Part shown: piece by piece, positions 56,600 through 64,000 of the stretch
Position numbering within the stretch: the stretch's first letter is position 1
How the letters are laid out: the number at the start of each line of letters is the position of its first letter
From: Romboutsia_C sp015668195
Lineage (GTDB): Bacteria; Bacillota; Clostridia; Peptostreptococcales; Peptostreptococcaceae
DNA: 64,000 nucleotides
Reading direction: 5' to 3'
Assembly: GCF_015668195.1 (NCBI RefSeq)
Contig: NZ_JADPFC010000001.1
Span: forward strand, 620,001-684,000
The notes under the pieces: model-generated
Seen by the model: the letters and a program-made list of their open reading frames with translations, nothing else
Databases searched by the model: none
Told to the model about the DNA's origin: nothing
Program-made: the position numbers and the translations under genes

Positions 56600-57292
56600 A
56601 TGGAAAAAATATTAATAGTTGAAGACGAAGAAAATATATCAGATTTACTGGCATATTCTCTGGAAAAAGAAGGATACAAAACGGAAGTGGCAGGAAATGG
56701 GAAAAAGGCTTTTGAGCTTATAGAAAGCTTTAATCCAGATTTAATAATGCTAGATTTAATGCTTCCAGATATAAGTGGATTAGATATATGTAAAAAAGTT
56801 ACAACTACATATTCAACACCTATTATAATGTTAACGGCAAAATCAGATACAATAGATAAAATACTAGGGATAGAATTAGGTGCTGATGATTATATAACAA
56901 AGCCATTTAATGTAAGAGAGGTTATAGCAAGGGTAAAGTCAATATTTAGGAGAATAGCTTTACTATCAAAATCTATTAAAAGTGAAGAGGATAAAATAAA
57001 GCTACAAAATGGATTAGAAATAAATAAAAGCGAAATGAGAGTGAAAAATAATAAAGATGAAGCAATTCATTTAACTAGTAAAGAATATGAGTTACTGCTT
57101 TATTTTATAAACAATAAAAATAAAGTATTAACGAGAAATCAGCTTTTAGAAAATATATGGGGAATAAACTTTGAATGTGAAACAAGAACAGTAGATACAC
57201 ATGTTCAAAGGCTTAGAAAAAAATTAAAAGAATATAACTGTATCGAAACTGTAATAGGAACAGGATATAAACTAAGTGATAAGAGTAGGTAA
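56600..57292 (+). CDS. OmpR-family response regulator
   Basis: 230 aa. Receiver 1-120 (VEDEENI, phospho-Asp in LIMLDLMLPDISG, DDYITKPFNV) and winged-helix domain 130-228 (LTSKEYELLLYFINNKNK, VDTHVQRLRKKL). The kinase gene follows 2 nt after the stop. It may bind the 11-bp-period repeats in the upstream region. Confidence 0.94.
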   Translation: MEKILIVEDEENISDLLAYSLEKEGYKTEVAGNGKKAFELIESFNPDLIMLDLMLPDISGLDICKKVTTTYSTPIIMLTAKSDTIDKILGIELGADDYITKPFNVREVIARVKSIFRRIALLSKSIKSEEDKIKLQNGLEINKSEMRVKNNKDEAIHLTSKEYELLLYFINNKNKVLTRNQLLENIWGINFECETRTVDTHVQRLRKKLKEYNCIETVIGTGYKLSDKSR

Positions 57293-57294
57293 AT

Positions 57295-58749
57295 ATGAAA
57301 AAATCCATAACTAATAAAATAATGCTATTTTTCTTAGGAATAATATTTTTTGTAATATATTCCATAGTAACATATAGCAATTCAGTACTCAAAAATAACA
57401 ATGAATTTATAATTGATAAAGAGATAAAAGAAAAATCTAAAAGTATTGATTTATATCTAAAAGAGTATTTTGAATTTAATGGATTAAATCTTAATAATAT
57501 ATCTTTTAGAGCGGCTTCTAGTAATATATCAAAAGATTTAAGCTACAGGCTAGAAAGTATGGTATATATATATGATAGTCAAGGTAAGCTAGTATATCCA
57601 AGAATCAAAAATTCTCAAAAATTAGAGAAAACGCAAGATTTAGATGAAGCTATAGATCAAAAAGTATCTTATACTATAAAGCATAGTAATTCTAAAACTA
57701 ATGTGTATTCATCATATCCCATATTACATGATGATAAGTTAATAGGAATTATAAGGTATAAAAGTGATTACACATACTTATATGATCAAAGTAAATCTTT
57801 TATAGAAAAGATAGCATATTTTTCTATAGGCGTATTTTTTATAAGTATATTAATAGCTCATATTATATCTAAAAAGATAACAAAACCTATAATAACTTTA
57901 GCCAATAAAACTAAAGAGATAGCAAGTGGTAATTTTGATATAGATATAGATATTAATTCAGATGATGAATTAGGTCGTTTAAGCTTAGATTTTGAAACAA
58001 TGGCAAAAAAAATAAAACATCAAATCAAGATAATAGAAAAAGATAGAGATGATTTAATTGAGTTATCAAAAAAACAAAAAAGATTTTTTGACAATGTAAC
58101 CCATGAACTTAAAACACCAATGACTACTATAATAGGATATAGTGAAGTATTAAAGGATAATCAGTTTACGGATGAAAAATTTTTCAACAAAGGTATAGAT
58201 AGAATTATATCAGAGGCTAACAGATTAAATAGGATGATAGTTCAATTGATAGAAATATCTAGAAATTCTAAAAAAGATTTTGACTATGAACTTAAAAAAA
58301 TAAATGTATCAAAAATAATAATAAGTATTTGCGAGGACATGATACACAAATCTCAAAAATACCATATGAAAATAGATGTAGATGTTAAGGAAAATTTAAA
58401 TATAATTGGAAATGAAGATAAGATAAAAGAAATATTAATAAATTTATTAGATAATGCTATTAAATATGGAAAAATAAATACGACAATATATGTAAAAGCA
58501 GAGGTTTATGATGGATACATAAACATAAAAGTAGCCGATAGTGGTGAAGGAATTTGTGAGAGTGAATTAGAAAATATATTATCGCCATTTTATCGAGTAT
58601 CTAAAAGTGATACTAGAGAAATTGGGAGTACAGGTCTAGGTCTTGCTATTGTAAAATCTATAGTTGAAAGCTATAACGGTACTATTGAAATACAAAGCGA
58701 AGTAAACAAAGGAACTACGGTTTTAGTTAAATTGCCTACAATAAGTTAA
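57295..58749 (+). CDS. Sensor histidine kinase with HAMP domain
   Basis: 484 aa. Helix 1 about 10-28, extracytoplasmic sensor about 30-170, helix 2 about 172-192, HAMP (KKITKPIITLANKTKEIASG, 197-250), HisKA with NVTHELKTPMTT (His270), and ATPase domain with NLLDNAIKYG, DSGEGI and GSTGLGLAIVKSIVE. Partner of the preceding regulator; the TolB-like gene 9 nt downstream is probably part of the signalling unit. Confidence 0.94.
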   Translation: MKKSITNKIMLFFLGIIFFVIYSIVTYSNSVLKNNNEFIIDKEIKEKSKSIDLYLKEYFEFNGLNLNNISFRAASSNISKDLSYRLESMVYIYDSQGKLVYPRIKNSQKLEKTQDLDEAIDQKVSYTIKHSNSKTNVYSSYPILHDDKLIGIIRYKSDYTYLYDQSKSFIEKIAYFSIGVFFISILIAHIISKKITKPIITLANKTKEIASGNFDIDIDINSDDELGRLSLDFETMAKKIKHQIKIIEKDRDDLIELSKKQKRFFDNVTHELKTPMTTIIGYSEVLKDNQFTDEKFFNKGIDRIISEANRLNRMIVQLIEISRNSKKDFDYELKKINVSKIIISICEDMIHKSQKYHMKIDVDVKENLNIIGNEDKIKEILINLLDNAIKYGKINTTIYVKAEVYDGYINIKVADSGEGICESELENILSPFYRVSKSDTREIGSTGLGLAIVKSIVESYNGTIEIQSEVNKGTTVLVKLPTIS

Positions 58750-58758
58750 GGAGGAGAC

Positions 58759-59877
58759 ATGAAAAAATTTGATATCTTTAAAAAAGAGAAAAGTAATTTA
58801 ATAGTTTTGTTTTGTATTGTAGGTATACTTTCTATGATAATATACTATGGTATAAATAAAGATAAGGAATATACTAAAAATGTAAATTTAAGTTCTAGTG
58901 AATATATATATAATGAGAATAAATTAAAAAAAAAAGATGAACCTATAAAGCTTAATTCAGTAATATCTTTAAGTAAAAATGTATTATCCATGAAAATTTT
59001 AGATAATAATATATTACTATTTGAATCAGAAAAAGGCAAAACTGATATAGTATCTATAGATATTAAAAGTAAGGAGAAAAAATTAATAAATAGCAGTAGT
59101 ACTGGAAAAGTTATGTACTATGGTTATAGAAGTATATCTCCAAATGGAGAAGTAGTTTTATGCATACAAGATTATAAAAATAAGCCAGTAACCAGTATAT
59201 TAAACTTAAAAGAAAATAGTTCTGAGATACTAGAAAGTAGGCCTATTACAATATTAAGCTGGGTTTTAGATAGTAGTGGATTTATATATACTATAGATAA
59301 TAGTTTAATTTATTATGATATAATAAATGGAACTAAAAGGGAAATATATAAATTTAAAGATGACGAGTTTATACATAAAGCAGAATTTTCTAGTGATGGA
59401 ACAAAGTTATATATGTTTATGGAAAAGCTATTGAAAGATAATCATACAAAAAGTATTTTGCTAGAATATGATTTTAAAATGAATAAATCAACTATTAAAA
59501 TAAATCGTAATAATATTATAGATATGGAAGTATTCAATAATGGAAGTATATTAACTTTAGAACATAGAGATGGAATAAATAGAATATACATAAATTCTAA
59601 AGATAAATCTGAAGAACTAGATATAAAAAATGTAGAATCAGTTTACTTAAATAAGAATAGAAATAAACTTGTAATAATAACTACAAATAACAACTATGAG
59701 GTGGAAATAGGAATATATGATGTTAAAAATAGAAGTGAAAATACTAAATTAAGTAAGGTAGGAAAGATAAGTGGGTTAACGAGGATAGGTTCTATAAGTA
59801 TAAATAATGAAAATCAACTTGCTTATTTAGTTAGAGATAAACTACAAAATTTAAGATTATATATTTATGATATATAA
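58759..59877 (+). CDS. Membrane-anchored TolB-like beta-propeller protein
   Basis: 372 aa. One N-terminal helix (about 13-30) then an extracytoplasmic domain with repeated beta blades (SISPNGEVVLCIQDYKN, AEFSSDGTKLYMF, MEVFNNGSILTLEHRDG), typical of TolB/WD40-like propellers. Similar proteins follow two-component genes in Clostridia and may modulate the kinase sensor; that is inference. SD AAGGAGGA. Confidence 0.8.
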   Translation: MKKFDIFKKEKSNLIVLFCIVGILSMIIYYGINKDKEYTKNVNLSSSEYIYNENKLKKKDEPIKLNSVISLSKNVLSMKILDNNILLFESEKGKTDIVSIDIKSKEKKLINSSSTGKVMYYGYRSISPNGEVVLCIQDYKNKPVTSILNLKENSSEILESRPITILSWVLDSSGFIYTIDNSLIYYDIINGTKREIYKFKDDEFIHKAEFSSDGTKLYMFMEKLLKDNHTKSILLEYDFKMNKSTIKINRNNIIDMEVFNNGSILTLEHRDGINRIYINSKDKSEELDIKNVESVYLNKNRNKLVIITTNNNYEVEIGIYDVKNRSENTKLSKVGKISGLTRIGSISINNENQLAYLVRDKLQNLRLYIYDI

Positions 59878-59980
59878 ATAAAACTAAAAATAAATTTAAT
59901 AAAAATTAATAAATTTTATAGAAATAAGCTACATAGTTAACTAAAATTATATTATAAAGAAAGCTTAAGGGGAAGATAAT

Positions 59981-60220
59981 ATGAAATCTATAAAAATATG
60001 TATAGGAAGTGCTTGTCACTTAAAAGGATCATATGAAGTTATAGAGATATTTAAAAAACTAATAAAGGAAAAAAATTTAGAACAAGAGATAGAATTATGT
60101 GCATCTTTTTGTTTAGGAAATTGTAAAGAAGCAGTATCAGTTATGAGATGGGACGGAGTAGTATTTTCTGTTGATAAAGAAAATGCAAAATATATATTTG
60201 AGCGTGAGTTTAAGATATAA
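59981..60220 (+). CDS. Small thioredoxin-like [2Fe-2S] ferredoxin (NuoE/HydC type)
   Basis: 79 aa. Four-cysteine pattern CIGSACHLKGS (Cys7, Cys12) and CASFCLGNC (Cys40, Cys44, extra Cys48), as in the C-terminal domain of NuoE and the small subunits of [FeFe] hydrogenases. It should carry electrons to or from the hydrogenase-like protein encoded 25 nt downstream. SD AAGGGGAAG. Confidence 0.9.
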   Translation: MKSIKICIGSACHLKGSYEVIEIFKKLIKEKNLEQEIELCASFCLGNCKEAVSVMRWDGVVFSVDKENAKYIFEREFKI

Positions 60221-60245
60221 AATTAACTATCAGGGGGAATATACT

Positions 60246-61958
60246 ATGTGGTTTATGAGCTTTTCTAAAGCAAATTGTAAAAATTGCTATGCATGTATAA
60301 GAACTTGCTTTGTACATGCTATAAAAGTAAAAGAAGAACAAGCACATATTATAAAGGAAAGATGTATAATATGTGGTAAATGTTTTAAGGCTTGTCCACA
60401 AAATGCCAAGCTTATAAAATCAGAAGTATCTATGATAAAACACTACAATAAAATGGGGAAAACTGTAGTTGCATCACTTGCACCAAGCTTTAGTGCAATA
60501 TATGGTAAAAATAGCTTAAAAATTCCAACAGCACTTAAAAAGTTAGGATTTAATTATGTAAAAGAAGCTGTAGAGGTTACTGATCTAGTATTAGATGAAT
60601 ACATAAAATATGCAAATAAAGAAAATGATGATGTGTATATAACAAGCTTTTGCCCATCTATAAATAATCTAATCCAAAAACACTATCCTGAATTAACTAA
60701 AAATATAATACCTGTAACATCACCATCAATACTACATGGAAGAATACTAAAAGAAAAATATCCAGATTCTAAAGTGGTTTTTATAGGCCCATGCTTATCT
60801 AAAAAAACTGATGCACACGATGAAAAATCTATAAACTCTGTTATAACTTTTGAAGAATTAGATAGGTGGTTTAAAGAGGAAAATATAGATTTAGAAAGTC
60901 TAGAGGATGGAGAATTTAAGTATATAGAAAAAGAAAAAAGGATGTTACCTATAATAGGAAGTATAACAGATAAAATAAAAAGTCAAAAGCCAAGAAGAAC
61001 TATTATACAAGTGGATGGGGTTAGAGAGTGTATAGATGTTTTAGATGAAATAAAAAAAGGAAAATTTAAAAATACTTTATTTGAAATGACTGCTTGTAGA
61101 CATGGCTGTATTGGTGGATCTGGTATGCCTGAGGATAATAATAGTGTTTATGAAAGAAAAGAAAATATAAAAGAGTTTTCAAAATACTTAGATGAAAATA
61201 AGAGCTTAACAATTGAAAGTGATACATTACAAAATAAAAATATAAATATATCGCTTTATAAAGAATTTCCATCAAAAGATTATAAATTAAAACAACCAAG
61301 TGAAAATGAACTTAAAGAAATACTAAAAGACATGGGAAAATACGATAAAAGTGATGAACTAAACTGCGGTGGATGTGGGTATCATTCTTGTAAAGAAAAA
61401 GCAATAGCAGTATATAATAATATGGCTGAAATAAATATGTGTTTACCATTTATGAGGGAAAAAGCAGAAAATTTAACTAGTACTATATTTGAGATAACAC
61501 CAAATATGATAGCTATAGTAAATAAAGAGTTAGAAATAACTAGATTAAATCCAGCAGCAGAACATTTTTTTAATATGTCTAGCAATAAAGCTAAGAATAT
61601 TCCTATAGGAATGTTTTTAGAAGAAGAAAAATTTAAAAATGTAAAAACAAGTAAGAAAAATATATATAAAGAAAGGATAATACTAAAAGAAAGTAACTCA
61701 ACTATAATTCAAAGTATAATATGGTTAGATAAAAATCAAGTACTACTTTGGATAGGAGATGATATAACAGAAGATGAAAAACTTAAAAATAAAATAAAAA
61801 GTATGAAAATAGATGCTGTTAATATGGCTCAAGATGTTATAGACAAACAAATGATAGTAGCACAAGAAATAGCAAGCCTTCTTGGAGAAACGACAGCCCA
61901 AACTAAGGTTACACTAACAAATCTTAAACAACTTATAAAAGAAGAGGAGAATTTATAA
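60246..61958 (+). CDS. Sensory (group C-like) [FeFe]-hydrogenase domain protein with PAS domain
   Basis: 570 aa. Two [4Fe-4S] ferredoxin motifs (Cys11/14/17/21 and Cys40/43/46/50), an [FeFe]-hydrogenase large-subunit domain (about 72-345), an extra Fe-S motif CGGCGYHSC (Cys374/377/382, plus Cys399), and a PAS domain (about 410-510). Active-site loops are altered: TSFCP (133-137) has Phe135 where catalytic enzymes have the proton-relay Cys, MPC is GPC (181-183), and the third loop reads EMTACRHGCIGGSGMP. The four H-cluster-ligand cysteines (136, 183, 284, 288) remain. With a phosphatase gene overlapping by 1 nt, a H2/redox sensor is inferred. The frame opens at 60171, but ATG 60246 has SD AGGGGGA. 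Confidence 0.9.
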   Translation: MWFMSFSKANCKNCYACIRTCFVHAIKVKEEQAHIIKERCIICGKCFKACPQNAKLIKSEVSMIKHYNKMGKTVVASLAPSFSAIYGKNSLKIPTALKKLGFNYVKEAVEVTDLVLDEYIKYANKENDDVYITSFCPSINNLIQKHYPELTKNIIPVTSPSILHGRILKEKYPDSKVVFIGPCLSKKTDAHDEKSINSVITFEELDRWFKEENIDLESLEDGEFKYIEKEKRMLPIIGSITDKIKSQKPRRTIIQVDGVRECIDVLDEIKKGKFKNTLFEMTACRHGCIGGSGMPEDNNSVYERKENIKEFSKYLDENKSLTIESDTLQNKNINISLYKEFPSKDYKLKQPSENELKEILKDMGKYDKSDELNCGGCGYHSCKEKAIAVYNNMAEINMCLPFMREKAENLTSTIFEITPNMIAIVNKELEITRLNPAAEHFFNMSSNKAKNIPIGMFLEEEKFKNVKTSKKNIYKERIILKESNSTIIQSIIWLDKNQVLLWIGDDITEDEKLKNKIKSMKIDAVNMAQDVIDKQMIVAQEIASLLGETTAQTKVTLTNLKQLIKEEENL

Positions 61959-63118
61959 TGGATTTTTTTATAGATTTCGCTAGTAGTAGCTTAAACAAAC
62001 ATGGTGAAGAACTATGTGGCGATAAAGTTGAGTTTTATAATGATGAAGAGATGTTTATAGCAGTACTATCAGATGGGCTTGGAAGTGGAGTAAAAGCAAA
62101 TATACTAGCAACTTTAACCTCTAAGATAGCTATAACTATGTTAAAAGAAGGAGTTAAAATAGAAGAAGTAGTAGATACAATAGTAAAAACCTTACCAGTA
62201 TGTTCAGAGCGGAATTTGGCATATTCAACTTTTACAATAGTAAAAATAGCAAAAGATAATATTGCTTATATTGCAGAATTTGACAATCCAAGTATATTTT
62301 TTCTAAGTGATAGAGAAATAAAAAAAATAGAATGGAGTACTATTGATATAGATGGACGCAAGGTAAAAGAAAGCCAGTTTAAAGTTCATGAAAAAGATAC
62401 TTTAGTATTTGTTAGTGATGGAGTCATACATGCTGGAGTTGGAACTATCCTAAATTTAGGGTGGCAGTGGGAAAATGTAGATGAATACTTAAAGAAAAAT
62501 ATAAACAAATCTATGTCGGCTAAACAAGTAACGGATTTATTATTAGGGGCTTGCGATCAACTATATATGCAAAAGCCAGGAGATGACACAACCGTAGCCA
62601 CTATAAAGGCTATAAGGCGTAAAAATGCAGTATTATTTTCAGGTCCTCCAATAGATAGTGCTATAGATAGTAAAATAGTAGATACTATAATGAAGACTCA
62701 TGGCAAAAAGATAGTATGTGGTGGTACTACGGCAAATATAGTAGCAAGAGAACTAGGTGTAGAACTTAAAACTAGTTTTGATATTTTTGATAAAAATATA
62801 CCACCTATAGGTTATATAAAGGGGATTGATTTGGTAACAGAAGGTGTATTAACTATTAAGGAAACACTAAAAAATCTTAAAAGAATAAAATATGAAACTA
62901 ATTTAAATTTTTTATATAAGGAAGATGGTGCATCAAAATTGGCTAGAATGCTTTATGAAGATTGCACACATATAACTTTAATAGTTGGAAGGGCAATAAA
63001 TCCAGCTCACCAAAATCCTGACTTTCCAAATGAATTAAGTATAAAGCTATATCTTATGAATGCACTTAAAAAAGAGCTAATAGCTTTGGGGAAAATAGTT
63101 GATATAAAATTTTACTAA
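61958..63118 (+). CDS. SpoIIE/PP2C-type serine phosphatase linked to the hydrogenase sensor
   Basis: 386 aa. N-terminal PP2C-like domain with metal motifs VLSDGLGSGVKAN (Asp39), FVSDGVIHAGVG and KPGDDTTVATI; the C-terminal 170 residues (from about 225) form a second domain I do not name with confidence (IVCGGTTANIVARELGVEL). Its ATG overlaps the previous stop by one base, showing tight coupling. Likely the output of the sensor, dephosphorylating a target protein. Confidence 0.9.
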   Translation: MDFFIDFASSSLNKHGEELCGDKVEFYNDEEMFIAVLSDGLGSGVKANILATLTSKIAITMLKEGVKIEEVVDTIVKTLPVCSERNLAYSTFTIVKIAKDNIAYIAEFDNPSIFFLSDREIKKIEWSTIDIDGRKVKESQFKVHEKDTLVFVSDGVIHAGVGTILNLGWQWENVDEYLKKNINKSMSAKQVTDLLLGACDQLYMQKPGDDTTVATIKAIRRKNAVLFSGPPIDSAIDSKIVDTIMKTHGKKIVCGGTTANIVARELGVELKTSFDIFDKNIPPIGYIKGIDLVTEGVLTIKETLKNLKRIKYETNLNFLYKEDGASKLARMLYEDCTHITLIVGRAINPAHQNPDFPNELSIKLYLMNALKKELIALGKIVDIKFY

Positions 63119-63140
63119 AGGCACATTTATGTGCCTTTAG
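63115..63140 (+). terminator. Terminator of the hydrogenase-sensor operon
   Basis: CTAAAGGCACA/TGTGCCTTTAG with TTTA loop; modest T run. Confidence 0.82.
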
Positions 63141-63367
63141 TTTATTATACAAGTATTTTAACATTTCATAATATAAGTGCATATAACATAAGTATTGGTT
63201 ATTAAAAATTTTATAAAAATTTACGTACTTGAAATTAAAGTTTTATAGTAGTATAATTACTCCTTGATTATAAGAAAAGCAATTATAATTTTAATTTAAA
63301 AAATAATTACTGATTAAATGTTTATATCGGTACAATAACCTTAAAAAATATGAAATGGGGGATGAAT

Positions 63368-64000
63368 TTGGAAACAAATATCACTAAAAGATTAATGATT
63401 AATAAGTTAATTTTACTTATTATCATAATAGCATTTGTAAATATGTTCTCTTTCTTATTTGGAACGGAAAACACCCTAACAGGGGTAACAGTAATAACAG
63501 GTGCATTAATGTTTAAAGATATAGATTTAGGGTACAATGTTAAACAATCTGTATTTATAACTATAGGATTATTTACTTTTATAGGAATAGTTACATATTT
63601 AACTAGTCAAGTTGGAATATTACTTGCTATATTAATAAACCTTATATCAGTATTTATAGTAATCTATATAACATCAGAAAATTTACAAACAAAAGTATTT
63701 TTACCATTTATTTTACTTTATGTATTCTTAGATGGAACGCCTATTGATGAAACACAAGCTATTATGAGGGTAATATCATCTTTTATAGGTGGAATTATAA
63801 TGGCTTTAACACTTTATATAAGCCATAATAAAAAACAAATATCAAAAAAATCTATAAAGGAAGATTTATGTAAAGAAAATATAGATTTTTCTAGTGAAAG
63901 ATTTAGATTTTCAGTAAAAATGGCAATAGGTATAAGTATAGCAATATTTATAGGAAGCGTTTTAAATACTCAAAAGGCTATGTGGATTACTATAGCAGTA
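63368..64000 (+). CDS. FUSC-family (aromatic acid exporter-like) membrane protein, 3' end cut off
   Basis: The frame is open to the last base (211 codons seen). Five to six hydrophobic helices occur in the first 145 residues, then a charged cytosolic stretch and a new block FSVKMAIGISIAIFIGSVLNTQKAMWITIAV that matches FUSC/aromatic acid exporter repeats. Function is probably export of small organic anions. TTG 63368 is spaced 6 nt from GGGGG; ATG 63362 is adjacent to it and less likely. Confidence 0.8.
   Translation, partial: METNITKRLMINKLILLIIIIAFVNMFSFLFGTENTLTGVTVITGALMFKDIDLGYNVKQSVFITIGLFTFIGIVTYLTSQVGILLAILINLISVFIVIYITSENLQTKVFLPFILLYVFLDGTPIDETQAIMRVISSFIGGIIMALTLYISHNKKQISKKSIKEDLCKENIDFSSERFRFSVKMAIGISIAIFIGSVLNTQKAMWITIAV

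Overview
The window is AT-rich DNA (roughly 27-30% G+C by eye) packed with genes mostly on the + strand, with Ile codons dominated by ATA, strong AGGAGG-type ribosome sites and frequent TTG/GTG starts. The gene set fits an anaerobic, spore-former-type Firmicute: meso-DAP-specific MurE, AsrABC sulfite reductase, reverse rubrerythrin, GlpP antitermination, a tyrosyl T-box, a SpoIIE-type phosphatase beside a [FeFe]-hydrogenase-like sensor. I read it as chromosome of a Peptostreptococcaceae-like Clostridium relative (Clostridioides/Paraclostridium/Romboutsia/Terrisporobacter type); the genus is inference. I see no rRNA, tRNA, CRISPR array, prophage, transposase or plasmid functions.

Layout. 1-8.3 kb: end of an L-fucose-type permease, an orphan sensor kinase with an ABC-binding-protein-like sensor, then the fructose PTS locus (PRD regulator, fruK, fruA). 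8.4-10.2 kb: Mn2+ riboswitch with mntP, then a lipoprotein version of MTA/SAH nucleosidase. 10.3-15.1 kb: an O-acyltransferase cassette (MBOAT plus DHHW/AlgX-like protein) in one run with a LytTR regulator and an AgrC-like kinase that is broken by a one-base shift in an A7 tract; two LytTR-type boxes 21 bp apart precede the cassette. 15.2-21.7 kb: the glycerol regulon glpP, glpF, glpK, glpA-like, glpB-like, DUF1667, with two related GlpP-type leader terminators and tandem Rex-like dyads. 21.7-29.3 kb: a GC-rich intergenic element, a secreted Lys/Glu/Asn-rich protein, a sialic-acid mutarotase/anomerase pair, creatininase, and transport genes.

29.5-34 kb: two adjacent dynamin-like GTPases and a TPR glycosyltransferase. 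34-41.4 kb: murE, a YybS-like membrane protein, a glycerophosphodiesterase, T-box plus tyrS, small unknowns. 41.4-46 kb: reverse rubrerythrin behind two sigma-B-like promoters, then a Crp/Fnr regulator whose probable palindromic site sits in front of asrABC. 46-56.3 kb: membrane and AIM24 proteins, a DUF362 ferredoxin protein, pyrC, a two-component system, a secreted metallophosphoesterase and asnB. 56.3-64 kb: a second two-component system with a TolB-like membrane protein, then a three-gene sensory [FeFe]-hydrogenase/phosphatase operon and the start of a FUSC-type transporter.

The best candidates for less-described biology are the sensory hydrogenase operon with an altered active site, the frameshifted LytTR kinase with its acyltransferase cassette, the tandem dynamins, the GC-rich element at 21.8 kb, and several regulatory site/geometry matches (sigma-B, Fnr-type, Rex-like, 11-bp-period repeats).
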